A stretch of DNA of 64,000 nt, from positions 3,782,001 through 3,846,000 of the forward strand of contig NZ_RCCV01000001.1 in assembly GCF_003664255.1 (NCBI RefSeq), given 5' to 3'. How positions within the stretch are numbered: position 1 is the first letter of the stretch; each line of letters begins with the position of its first letter. Origin of the DNA: Micromonospora sp. M71_S20. Its GTDB lineage: Bacteria > Actinomycetota > Actinomycetes > Mycobacteriales > Micromonosporaceae. The notes under the pieces are model-generated. The model saw nothing but the letters and a program-made list of their open reading frames with translations. It had not been told where the DNA came from and ran no database searches. Below, in pieces: positions 8,286 to 17,424 of the stretch. Position numbers and translations under genes: made by a program.

Positions 8286-9599
8286 TCAGGCGATCGTGCA
8301 GGTAGCGCCGTTGAGGGTGAACGAGGAGGGCCGTCCCGTGTCGCCGGTGTGGGTGGCCTGGAAGCCGACGCTGACCGACGCGCCGGGCGCGATGGTGGCG
8401 TTGTAGGAGACGTTGCGGGCGTTGACCGCGCCGCTGGTCGGGGCGTACGTCGCGTTCCAACCGCCGGTGATGCTCTGGCCGGCGGGCAGCGTGAAGGCCA
8501 GCGACCAGCCGTTCACCGTCGTGGTGCCGGTGTTAGTGACGGTGACCGAGGCGGTCAGGCCGGCGTTCCAGGCGTTGACGGTGTAGCCCACCCGGCAGGC
8601 GCCCGGCGAGGGCGGGGGAGTGGACGGCGGCGGGGTCGTCGGCGGCGCCGTCGTGGGAGGCGCGGTGGTCGGAGGCGCGGTGGTGTCGAGCCCGAAGAAG
8701 CGGATCGCCTGCGCGGCGTCGACCGGCAGGTTGTGCGGCACCCCCTGCATGCTGATCGCCTCGACCGGCGCCCGGTCGCCGCTGCCGCCGTAGCGGGTGC
8801 GGGTGTAGCCGGCCTGCGGGCTGTCGGTGTACGTCGGCGTCTGGCTCAGCCCGTGCACGTTCGTCCACTGCTTGATCTGTTCGCCGAAGTTCGGGTAGCG
8901 CAGCACCTCGTCGTTGGTCCCGTGCCACGTCTGCATCCGGGGCCGGCGCCCGGTGTAGCCCGGATTGGCGTTGCGGACCAGGTCCCCCCACTCCTGCGCG
9001 GTCCTGGTGACCTGGCCGTTGGCGCACTCGCTGTTCCACTCGGAGCCGTTCGTGGTGGCGAAGCAGCCGAAGGGGACCCCGGAGAACGCCGCCCCGGCGC
9101 TGAACACGTCGGGGTAGAGCCCGAGCAGGACGTTGGTCATCATCGCGCCGGACGAGATGCCGGTGGCGAAGATCCGGTCGGGGTCGACGGCGTACCGCTG
9201 CCGGACGTGGTCGACCATCGACTTGATGCCCACCGGGTCGCTGCCGCCGTCGCGGCGCAGTGCCTGTGGTGAGGAGACGTCGAAGCACTGGCTGCTGCGG
9301 GTCACCGACGGGTAGACGACGATGTAGCCGTACCGGTCGGCGAGCGCCGCGTACTGGGTGTTGGAGTACATCGCGGGGCCGGTGCCGGTGCAGTAGTGCA
9401 CCGCGACCAGCAGCCCCGGCCGGGGCGCGACGGAGTCCGGCACGTACAGGTACATGCGCAGGTTGCTCGGGTTGGGGCCGAAGTTCGTCACCTCGGTCAG
9501 GGTCGCGGCGGAGGCCGGCGGGGCGAGCGCCACGGCCGCCAGCGCGGTCAGCGCGGCGGCGGCCAGGGCGGCGCCCAGCAGTCGGAGTCTGGCTCTCAT
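8286..9599 (-). CDS. Secreted CE1/PHB-depolymerase-family esterase with C-terminal CBM2 (acetylxylan or feruloyl esterase)
   Basis: A 437-aa exported esterase that removes acyl groups from xylan. A Sec signal peptide (residues 1-31, ending ASAA) is followed by the PHB-depolymerase-like catalytic domain with VHYCTGTG and the nucleophile motif GISSGAMM (Ser near 149). Asp is in HGTNDEVL (about 229) and His in GVPHNLPV (about 288). A Pro/Thr linker (about 305-335) leads to a family 2 carbohydrate-binding module (GYTVNAWNAGLTASVTVTN). A GGAGAGG-like ribosome-binding site precedes the ATG. The GH10 xylanase 1.2 kb upstream on the same strand supports a xylan role. Acetyl versus feruloyl specificity is not decidable here. 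Confidence 0.92.
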   Translation of the reverse strand: MRARLRLLGAALAAAALTALAAVALAPPASAATLTEVTNFGPNPSNLRMYLYVPDSVAPRPGLLVAVHYCTGTGPAMYSNTQYAALADRYGYIVVYPSVTRSSQCFDVSSPQALRRDGGSDPVGIKSMVDHVRQRYAVDPDRIFATGISSGAMMTNVLLGLYPDVFSAGAAFSGVPFGCFATTNGSEWNSECANGQVTRTAQEWGDLVRNANPGYTGRRPRMQTWHGTNDEVLRYPNFGEQIKQWTNVHGLSQTPTYTDSPQAGYTRTRYGGSGDRAPVEAISMQGVPHNLPVDAAQAIRFFGLDTTAPPTTAPPTTAPPTTPPPSTPPPSPGACRVGYTVNAWNAGLTASVTVTNTGTTTVNGWSLAFTLPAGQSITGGWNATYAPTSGAVNARNVSYNATIAPGASVSVGFQATHTGDTGRPSSFTLNGATCTIA

Positions 9600-9697
9600 G
9601 GATGGGTTCCTCTCCTCGGACGGTGGACAGGGCGGGGTTCCGATCGAGGGCTGCCCGGCTGCCCGATCACGTCCGGCTCAGGAGTATCGACAAGTAT

Positions 9698-9720
9698 CTA
9701 TAAATGCGGGAGGTCCCGCA
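9698..9720 (-). terminator. Candidate rho-independent terminator after the MarR-GNAT gene
   Basis: Read on the minus strand, TGCGGG-ACCT-CCCGCA forms a 6-bp stem with a 4-nt loop, followed at once by TTTAT. It lies 41 bp after the stop of the MarR-GNAT gene and before the esterase promoter. The T-run is short, so the call is moderate. Confidence 0.45.
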
Positions 9721-9760
9721 AGCGCCGGCCCCACGACCGGCCGCCCCGCCGCTCGCGCCG

Positions 9761-10657
9761 TCACCGCGTCAGGCGCTTCTCGAACCAGTGGTGGGCGTAC
9801 GGCTCGGTGTTGTACGCCTCGACCTCGCGGTAGCCGGCCGCCTGGTACATCGCGATCGCCTCGGTGAGGTTGCGGTTGGTGTCCAGCCGGACGGCGGTCC
9901 AGCCCCGCTCGGCGGCGTGGCGTTCCAGCTCGCTCAGCATCCGCCGCCCGATCCCGAGCCCGCGTACGGAGTCCGCCACCCAGACCCGCTTGATCTCGGC
10001 GGGCGCGTCGCGGTGGAGTTTCACCGCGCCGCAGCCGACCGGCTCGGCGTTGAGGGTGGCGAGCAGGAACACGCCGGCCGGGGGGACGAGTTCCTCGTCG
10101 TGGACCGGGTTGCTCCGTGCCGGGTCGAACCCGCCGTCGAAGCGCCGCGCCACCTCCCGGGCGTAGGCCCGTACGCAGGCACGCGCCCGTGGGTCGCCCG
10201 GCGGGCAGGGCTCGATCAGCACCATCGACGCGACGAGCAGCCGCTCCACCTCGGCCATCGCCGCGACGAGCCGCTCGCGCCGTCGCCCGGTCAGCGGCGC
10301 GAGGATCGACCGGGCGAACTCGTCGGAGCGCTCGTCGAGCTCGGTCCACTCGGCGCGGCCGGCGTCGGTGAGCGTGGCGACCCGGACCCGCCCGTCCCCG
10401 CCCACCTGGTCGGACGGCCCGACGGTGGCGAGCCCGTCGCCCTCCAGGGCGCGCAGGAGGCGGCTGAGGTGTCCCGAGTCCAGCCCGAGTCGGGACCGCA
10501 GCGCCGCGACCTCGGCGCCGCCGGGGCCGATCTCCCACAGCAGGCGGGCCTGGGCGAGCGGGCGGGCGCGCGCCATGTACTCGTCGTCGAGCGCCCCCAC
10601 CCGTTGGGTCACCGTCCGGTTGAACCGCCGCACGGCGGCGATGAGCTCCGCTTCCAT
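9761..10657 (-). CDS. MarR-family regulator fused to GNAT acetyltransferase
   Basis: A 298-aa two-domain protein. The N-terminal half (1-145) is a winged-helix MarR domain: RLLWEIGPGGAEVAALRSRLG, then GHLSRLLRALEGDGL. The C-terminal half (about 150-298) is a GNAT N-acetyltransferase with acetyl-CoA-binding VRGLGIGRRML near residue 232 and IAMYQAAGYREV. Such fusions are widespread in Actinobacteria. Substrate and regulon are unknown. A perfect palindrome five bases upstream of the ATG suggests autoregulation. It lies between two xylan-degradation genes on the same strand, but no functional link is shown. Confidence 0.9.
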   Translation of the reverse strand: MEAELIAAVRRFNRTVTQRVGALDDEYMARARPLAQARLLWEIGPGGAEVAALRSRLGLDSGHLSRLLRALEGDGLATVGPSDQVGGDGRVRVATLTDAGRAEWTELDERSDEFARSILAPLTGRRRERLVAAMAEVERLLVASMVLIEPCPPGDPRARACVRAYAREVARRFDGGFDPARSNPVHDEELVPPAGVFLLATLNAEPVGCGAVKLHRDAPAEIKRVWVADSVRGLGIGRRMLSELERHAAERGWTAVRLDTNRNLTEAIAMYQAAGYREVEAYNTEPYAHHWFEKRLTR

Positions 10658-10661
10658 GAAG

Positions 10662-10677
10662 GCTGACTTTAGTCAGC
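10662..10677. promoter_or_regulatory. Palindromic operator GCTGACT-TT-AGTCAGC
   Basis: A perfect 7-bp inverted repeat with a 2-bp centre, ending four bases before the MarR-GNAT start codon. The size and symmetry are typical of MarR-dimer operators, so autorepression is likely. Confidence 0.65.
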
Positions 10678-10819
10678 GATATATGGTCCGCGCCAGCGCC
10701 GCCCCGGCGGTGGGTGCGGTGGGGTCCGCGTACCGCCGGCATCTCCCCCGGGCCCTCGAGCCGGCGGCCCCGGGGCGGCGCGGTGGGCGCCGTCCCGGGG
10801 CCGTCCGGTCACCCGGCGC

Positions 10820-12295
<1,476 letters not shown>

Positions 12296-12350
12296 TCATC
12301 GACCCCGGTGGATGTGGAGTATGGCAGCGCGACGCGTGACCGAGCAAGAA

Positions 12351-12360
12351 TTTCCGGAAA
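12351..12360. promoter_or_regulatory. TTTCCGGAAA palindrome upstream of xylanase
   Basis: A perfect 10-bp palindrome in an AT-rich patch about 170 bp upstream of the xylanase start. Its position suits a regulator site for xylan-responsive control. No regulator gene is adjacent, so this is a candidate only. Confidence 0.3.
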
Positions 12361-12435
12361 ACTAACGAGAGCTAAGGTCGGCCCTGCTCTGATGCTCCCG
12401 CACCCTTGTCCAGGTCAGCGGAACAGGCGGAAGCG

Positions 12436-12495
12436 CGGCGGACGTCCGCACTGATCTCTGCGCGATCAGTGCGGACGTCCGCCGAGCGGATTTTT
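12436..12495. repeat. Perfect 21-bp inverted repeat with 7-nt loop, followed by T-run
   Basis: The arms 12436-12456 and 12464-12484 are exact reverse complements, with loop TCTGCGC. Seven bases after the right arm is TTTTT (12491-12495). On the plus strand this has the form of a strong terminator, yet no plus-strand gene ends nearby. It separates the xylanase upstream region from the nar remnant. It could be an orphan terminator, a transcription barrier or a remnant of a mobile element end. Confidence 0.75.
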
Positions 12496-12559
12496 CGGGG
12501 AGGTTCCGTAACATGCAAGGCGAGCTGCCGGGCTTCTTGCGCCCGCAGGTCGGGCGTCG

Positions 12560-12841
12560 CGCCTGGCCAGGCCGCTCATCTTCACCGCGGTGAACACCGC
12601 CGCGGCCAGCGCGACGTCGGAGAGCAGCATCAGCCCGATCGCGTACGACCCCTGCACGCCGTGCACCCGGTCTGCTGCTGTTCCCAGGTGATGAGGCGTC
12701 CTTGACGTACACCTTCTAGGAGCACGAGCCGGTGCGGTTGACCCCGTGCGTGGAGCGCACCACCTTGTCGTAGGACCAGCGGCCCCGGTAGAAGGCGTCC
12801 GCCTCCCGGCCGCCAATCTGGTGCAGGTCCGGTCCCATCCT
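12560..12841 (-). pseudogene. narG: Decayed respiratory nitrate reductase alpha (narG) N-terminus joined to a nitrate-transporter-like fragment
   Basis: On the minus strand, 12841-12719 reads GGREADAFYRGRW, then DKVVRSTHGVN and TGSCS. This is the hallmark N-terminal region of NarG. An in-frame TAG replaces the Trp expected after SCS, and the usual Cys of NCTGSC is Arg. KVYVKD follows, then a frame change into LITWEQQQ, again NarG-like. From about 12667 down to 12560 the sequence switches to a membrane-helix fragment (SYAIGLMLLSDVALAAAVF) resembling a NarK-type transporter tail. Stop, frameshift and fusion together show a dead deletion remnant of a nar cluster. Confidence 0.75.
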
Positions 12842-12948
12842 CGGCCCGGAGCCGGCACGGGTGGCAGGGCCGACCGGCCCGGTGCGCCGGGACGACGGGC
12901 CCGGACCGTCGGAACCTGCGCTCAATACCGCGCGCCGCCCAGGGACGC

Positions 12949-13009
12949 GAAGCGCCGCGCGCCCACCGTCGGGAAGCGCCGCGCGCCGACGGACGCGAAG
13001 CGCCGCGCG
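12949..13009. repeat. Three 13-bp direct repeats at a 24-bp period
   Basis: GAAGCGCCGCGCG occurs at 12949-12961, 12973-12985 and 12997-13009, exactly 24 bp apart. They sit upstream of the narG remnant. They may be old regulator sites or a slipped tandem repeat. The AT content is too low for replication iterons. Confidence 0.55.
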
Positions 13010-13137
13010 ACGGCGACTACCTCCCCGGAGCACTGCGCCGGCTCACCGACGCGCCGAGCGGCGGGCGCATCCCGGGGACGGCCGTCCACCCGGCGACGGC
13101 GTGGTCGATCGGCGGGCCGCCCGGCTATGGTGTCGGC

Positions 13138-13344
13138 ATGCAGGATCGGCACGGCCTTCGCCGCGCCGGCAAGCGGGTGTCGCTGCCGGCGCTGCTGATG
13201 CTGACCGTGCTGCTCATGGTGCTCGCCGCGGCCCGGTCCGTCGGGCTGTGCATCGTGTTCCGGTGCGCGCGGCGGGCCGTCCCCGGCTGCGTGCCCGCCT
13301 GGTCTGCCGACCGCGCTCCGCCCGGGCTGACGTTCGCCGTCTGA
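13138..13344 (+). CDS. Possible small membrane protein, 68 aa
   Basis: An ATG-started frame of 68 codons with one hydrophobic helix (about residues 15-34, LPALLMLTVLLMVLAAA) and a Cys/Arg-rich tail. There is no clear ribosome-binding site and no recognised family. Overlapping antisense frames exist, so it may not be real. Nothing else is seen between the nar remnant and the MreB-like gene. Confidence 0.3.
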   Translation: MQDRHGLRRAGKRVSLPALLMLTVLLMVLAAARSVGLCIVFRCARRAVPGCVPAWSADRAPPGLTFAV

Positions 13345-13490
13345 AGCCCGTCCGCCTCCCGCGTCGTACCACGCGGGCCCGTGGCTTGGAGCACCATGCC
13401 GACCCTGCATCACGATCGATCCATCCTGCCCCGGTCCGTCGGCGACGGACCACGACCCGTGGCGTACGCCGCGCCGTGGGAGGGGCGACC

Positions 13491-14255
13491 ATGTTGAGTC
13501 CCGGCGCGTACGCCCGCCTCGGCCTGCGACATCCCGTCGCCCTGGACCTGGGCACCTCGACGGTGCGGCTGTGGACGCCGACGTCCGGCGCGGTCGTCGC
13601 CGAGCCCGCCGTCGTCGCCTGCACGTCGGCCGGCGCCCGGGCCGTCGGGCGTGCCGCCATCGCCCTGCGCGACACCGGTGACGCGAAGCTGCTCTGGCCG
13701 GTGCGGCACGGCGTGGTGGCCGACTTCTTCGCCTGCGTGCACCTGCTGCGGGTGGTGGCCGCGGCGAGCGGACGGCCGGGCGACGACGTCTCCCCGGTCG
13801 TGGTCGGTGTGCCGGCCACGGCCACGCTGCGGCAGAAGGACCTCCTCGTCACTGCGGTACGCCACGCGTTCGGCGGGCGGGTCGCCACGGTGGAGGAGCC
13901 GCTGGCCGCCGCCCTGGCCTGCCGGGCCGATTTCGACGGCGACGACGTGGTCGCCGTCGACATCGGACAGGGGCGCACCGAGATCGCCCACATCGCCGAC
14001 CGCGCGGTCGAGGCTGCCGAGCGCGTCGACGTGCCCAACGTCCTCGACCAGGTGCCGCTGATCGCCGCCGCGGTCCGACGCCTGGGCGCCCGGCCGGTGT
14101 GGCCGGGTCGACGTCGGCTGCTGATCACCGGCGGCGGGGCGACGCACCCCGAACTCGGGGCCCGGCTGGCCGCGCTGACCGGCCGGGTCGTCACGATGCC
14201 CGCCGATCCGCACCTGGCCACGCTCGCCGGCCTGCGCCTGCTGCTGACCGGCTGA
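13491..14255 (+). CDS. Short MreB-like actin-fold protein
   Basis: A 254-aa member of the MreB/Hsp70 ATPase superfamily. Visible nucleotide motifs are phosphate-1 (VALDLGTSTVRLW, about 17-29), phosphate-2 (VVAVDIGQGRTEIAHI, about 154) and adenosine (LLITGGGATHPELG, about 211). VATVEEPLAAALA is also MreB-like. It is about 80 residues shorter than true MreB, with reduced subdomains, and it is not in an mreBCD context. It more likely belongs to the MreB-like group of uncertain function found in Actinobacteria. The ATG has GGGAGGGG upstream. Confidence 0.8.
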   Translation: MLSPGAYARLGLRHPVALDLGTSTVRLWTPTSGAVVAEPAVVACTSAGARAVGRAAIALRDTGDAKLLWPVRHGVVADFFACVHLLRVVAAASGRPGDDVSPVVVGVPATATLRQKDLLVTAVRHAFGGRVATVEEPLAAALACRADFDGDDVVAVDIGQGRTEIAHIADRAVEAAERVDVPNVLDQVPLIAAAVRRLGARPVWPGRRRLLITGGGATHPELGARLAALTGRVVTMPADPHLATLAGLRLLLTG

Positions 14256-14366
14256 CCCGGGCGGTGCCGCACGGCGTCGTGACGACGGTGCCGTGCGGCC
14301 GTCCGCCGCCGCCCACCGGCCGCCCGTCGGGCCGGGACCGACCTTCCCGCACACCTGGAGTTTTCG

Positions 14367-14633
14367 ATGGACGTCGAGCTGACCCCCCTGCCCGGTATCG
14401 GGCTGCGCCGCATGTTCACCACCGACGCGGGACTGCGCATCGGGGTCGTGACCCACCACGTCGGCGGCCGGCGTGAGCTGGTCTACCCCGACGGCGACGA
14501 CCCCGACGCCACCCGCAGCATCACCCTCACCCACGACGAGGCCGTCGTGCTCGCCGGACTGCTGGGCCTGCTCGACGTCCTCGACGTCACCGGGCCCGGC
14601 GTCCTCGCGACTACCCCACCCGCGGGCGGGTAA
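14367..14633 (+). CDS. Cation:proton antiporter regulatory subunit-like protein (KhtT N-terminal type)
   Basis: An 88-aa protein matching the N-terminal domain of KhtT-type regulatory subunits: start MDVELTPLPGIGLRRMF, a central GVVTHHVGGRRELVYP and a C-terminal hydrophobic helix (EAVVLAGLLGLLDVL). The usual TrkA-C ligand domain is missing and no antiporter gene is adjacent. It may be a stand-alone short form. The ATG is preceded by a CTGGAG-type site. Confidence 0.7.
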   Translation: MDVELTPLPGIGLRRMFTTDAGLRIGVVTHHVGGRRELVYPDGDDPDATRSITLTHDEAVVLAGLLGLLDVLDVTGPGVLATTPPAGG

Positions 14634-14662
14634 GCCGCCGTCCGGCGGGAGGAGGAGGGGAC

Positions 14663-15880
14663 GTGGGACGAGAGTTCGTGAACTGGTCCGGCAGCCTGTC
14701 GTTCACCCCCGCCGAGTACGCCGAGCCCGCGGACGAGGACGAGGTGCGGGCGCTGGTGCGGCGGGCCCGCGAGGCCGGCACGACGCTGCGGCCGGTCGGC
14801 TCCGGGCACTCGTCCAGCCCGCTGGTACGCACCGACGGGATCCTCGCCAGCCTCGACCGGCTCGCCGGGGTGATCGCCGACGACGGCGAGCGCGCCACGG
14901 TCCACGCCGGCACCAAGCTCAGGACGCTCGGTGAGGGCCTGTACGACGCGGGGCTGGCGATGGACAACCTCGGGGACGTGGACTACCAGTCGATCGCCGG
15001 CGCGACCGCCACCGGCACCCACGGCACCGGCCTCGGCTTCGGCAACCTCTCCACCCAGGTGGCCGGCGTCCGGCTGGTCACCGGCACGGGCGAGACGCTG
15101 GACGTCAGCGCCGACCACAACCCGGACCTCCTGCCGGCGGCCCGGCTCTCGCTGGGCGCCCTCGGCGTCCTCACCCGGGTCACGCTGGCCGTGCAGCCCC
15201 GCTACCAACTGCACCGCCGGTCCTGGTGCGCGCCCGTCGCCTGGACCCTGGACCACCTGGCCGAGTTGCAGCACACCAACCGCAACATGGACTTCTACTG
15301 GTATCCCCGCAGCGACCTGACCCAGGTCCGGGTCATGAACCGCGTCGACGAGACGCCGGACGAGCGGGTCTGGCACGCGCCGCGGGTACCGGGCTCGGCG
15401 GCCGTGGACGAGCCCCGCGAGGTCCACGTGGCCCCCACCCACCGGGCCATCCCCCGCCACCGGGAGCTGCGGTTCGAGGAGATCGAGTACATGCTGCCGG
15501 TGGAGGCGTTCCCGGCCTGCTTCGCGGAGGTGCGGCGGCGCGTCAGGCAACGGCACCGCCGGGTCGCCGGCTGGCGGGTGCTGGTGCGCAGCATCGCCGC
15601 CGACGACATCTGGCTCAGCAACGCCTACGGCCGGCCGACCGCGACCATCGCCTGCCTGCAGAACACCTCCCTGCCGTACGAGGAGTACTTCCGGGACATG
15701 GAGGCGGTCTTCCGGCAGTACGGCGGCCGACCGCACTGGGGAAAGAAGCACTGGTTGACCGCTCGCGAGCTGCGTCCGCTCTATCCCCGCTGGGACGACT
15801 TCCAGGCGTTGCGTCGCCGACTGGACCCGGACGGGGTGTTCCTCACCCCCGACCTGGCCCGGCTGCTCGAGGAGGCGTGA
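14663..15880 (+). CDS. FAD-linked sugar-1,4-lactone oxidase (ALO/GULO family)
   Basis: A 405-aa oxidase of the vanillyl-alcohol oxidase superfamily. The FAD-binding PCMH domain (about 10-180) shows RPVGSGHSSSPL, then GDVDYQSIAGATATGTHGTG. The C-terminal ALO domain ends with the conserved GRPHWGKKH flavin/substrate motif near residue 355. The family oxidises L-gulono-, L-galactono- or D-arabinono-1,4-lactones, or alditols. The GTG start has GGAGGAGGGG upstream. Its stop overlaps the next gene (TGATG), suggesting coupling. The true substrate is unknown. Confidence 0.88.
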   Translation: MGREFVNWSGSLSFTPAEYAEPADEDEVRALVRRAREAGTTLRPVGSGHSSSPLVRTDGILASLDRLAGVIADDGERATVHAGTKLRTLGEGLYDAGLAMDNLGDVDYQSIAGATATGTHGTGLGFGNLSTQVAGVRLVTGTGETLDVSADHNPDLLPAARLSLGALGVLTRVTLAVQPRYQLHRRSWCAPVAWTLDHLAELQHTNRNMDFYWYPRSDLTQVRVMNRVDETPDERVWHAPRVPGSAAVDEPREVHVAPTHRAIPRHRELRFEEIEYMLPVEAFPACFAEVRRRVRQRHRRVAGWRVLVRSIAADDIWLSNAYGRPTATIACLQNTSLPYEEYFRDMEAVFRQYGGRPHWGKKHWLTARELRPLYPRWDDFQALRRRLDPDGVFLTPDLARLLEEA

Positions 15881-16254
15881 TGCCACCCGTCGGCGCGCGG
15901 ACGTGGGTCGTCCCGGGCGGGCACGTGCCGTTCCCCGGTCACGGCCCCGAACCGGAGCTCACCAGCTTCGACCAGCTGTGCGTGCTCAACGCCACCGACC
16001 AGGACACCGAGATCAGCCTGGACGTCTACTACGAGGACGCCGAGCCCGTCGGGCCGTACCGGATCCTGGTCGGGGCACGCCGGATCCGGCACGTACGGAT
16101 CAACGACCTGATCGACCCGGAGGCGGTCCGCCTCGACCGTCCCTACGGGTGCCTGCTGCGCTCGCCGGTGCCGGTGGTGGTGCAGTTCCTGCGCCAGGAC
16201 ACCCGGCTGCCCGGCGTGGTCGCGCTGACCGGCGTGATGGCCCATCCCGGCTGA
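15880..16254 (+). CDS. Sensory rhodopsin transducer family (ASRT-like) protein
   Basis: A 124-aa all-beta protein of PF07100, the family of the Anabaena sensory rhodopsin transducer. It shows the family order WVVPGGHVPF, GPEPELTSFDQLCVLN, EPVGPYRILV, RHVRINDL and PVVVQFLRQDTR. ASRT is a soluble tetramer, but most bacterial homologues lie in genomes or loci without rhodopsin and are thought to bind small ligands or DNA. Here it is coupled to a sugar-lactone oxidase and no rhodopsin gene is in the window, so a sugar- or lactone-related function is more likely than light sensing. Confidence 0.85.
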   Translation: MPPVGARTWVVPGGHVPFPGHGPEPELTSFDQLCVLNATDQDTEISLDVYYEDAEPVGPYRILVGARRIRHVRINDLIDPEAVRLDRPYGCLLRSPVPVVVQFLRQDTRLPGVVALTGVMAHPG

Positions 16255-16267
16255 CGTTCGGCGCGGG

Positions 16268-17413
16268 GTGAACCGGGTATCCCCGGCCATGCCGATTGCG
16301 CGGGACGCAGAGGCGGAGGTGGACTCGCGGCTGCGTCGTACCAGCCGGGAGACCTACCGGCGGTTGCAGACGCACCTACTCCTCGCGGTGCAGGCCGGCC
16401 TCGCGGCGGCCCTGGCGTGGGTGGCGGCCCGCGAGGTGCTGGGCAATCAGGACTCGACCTTCGCCCCGGCCGCCGCGGTCGGTGTGATCGCCGCGGCCAT
16501 CGGCAACCGCACCCGCCGCACCGTCGAGCTGATCGCCGGGGTGGTGCTCGGCATCGCCGTGGGTGACGTGCTGATCGGCCTGCTGGGCACCGGGCCGTGG
16601 CAGACCGGTGTCATCGTCTTCCTGGCGATCGCCGTGGCGGTGCTGGTCCGCGGCGGCGGAGCCCTGATGACGCAGGCCGGCGGTACGGGGGTGCTGGTGG
16701 CCACCCTCACCCCGAGCAACCCCGACCTGGAACTGCCCCGGACCGTCAACGCGCTGGTCGGCGGAGTGATCGGCCTGCTGGTCGTGCTCGTCATCGTGCC
16801 GCTGAACCCGTTGCGGACCGTGCGGCGGGTGGCCGACTCCGCGCTGGACGTCTTCGCCCGCCACCTGACCGCGTCGGCGGAGGCGTTGGCCCGCGGCGAC
16901 GCCCGCGCGGCCGAGGAGTTGCTCGACCGGATGCGCGCCGCCGAGCCGGAGCTCGACCGGCTCAGCGAGGCCGTCGAGGCCGCCGACGAGGTGGCCCGGT
17001 TCTCGCCGCTGCGCTGGCGCCGCCGCCGGGCGCTGCGGGCCTACCGGGACGGCGTGGAGCACATGGAGCGGGCCTTCCGCAACAGCCGCACGCTGGTCCG
17101 CCGCATCGGCACCGCCCTGCGTGACGACGAGCCGGTGCCGCCCGGCCTGCCCGCCGCCGTCGAGCGCTACGGCGAGGCGGTACGGATGCTGCACCGCGAG
17201 TTCCTGGCGGCCCGGGAGCCCGTCGGCGCGCGGGAGCGGGTGCTGGTGGCGGTCTGGGAGGCCGGTGAGGCGTGCCGCCAGGACATGGGCTTCTCCGGCA
17301 CCATCGTCGTGTCCCAGCTACGGACCATCGCCAACGACCTGCTGCGCGCCACGGGCGTGCCCCGCGACGAGGCGCGCCGGATGGTGCGCCGGGCCGCCGC
17401 CGGATACCGGTGA
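16268..17413 (+). CDS. FUSC-family membrane protein (aromatic acid exporter-like)
   Basis: A protein of about 381 aa. It has six closely spaced membrane helices in residues 35-180 (for example VELIAGVVLGIAVGDVLIG, then GVIGLLVVLVIVPLNPLRT) and a long cytoplasmic helical C-terminal half. This is the layout of FUSC/YgaE-type fusaric-acid-resistance and aromatic acid exporter proteins. The GTG at 16268 is taken. An ATG at 16289 would drop seven residues and is equally possible. The gene is 13 bp downstream of the ASRT-like gene. Confidence 0.8.
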   Translation: MNRVSPAMPIARDAEAEVDSRLRRTSRETYRRLQTHLLLAVQAGLAAALAWVAAREVLGNQDSTFAPAAAVGVIAAAIGNRTRRTVELIAGVVLGIAVGDVLIGLLGTGPWQTGVIVFLAIAVAVLVRGGGALMTQAGGTGVLVATLTPSNPDLELPRTVNALVGGVIGLLVVLVIVPLNPLRTVRRVADSALDVFARHLTASAEALARGDARAAEELLDRMRAAEPELDRLSEAVEAADEVARFSPLRWRRRRALRAYRDGVEHMERAFRNSRTLVRRIGTALRDDEPVPPGLPAAVERYGEAVRMLHREFLAAREPVGARERVLVAVWEAGEACRQDMGFSGTIVVSQLRTIANDLLRATGVPRDEARRMVRRAAAGYR

Positions 17414-17424
17414 CGGCAGCGGGA

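Noticed and set aside
12436..12484. Inverted repeat considered as an insertion-sequence terminus or tRNA
   Set aside because: No transposase frame or target duplication is nearby, and the fold is a single hairpin, not a cloverleaf. Kept only as a repeat.
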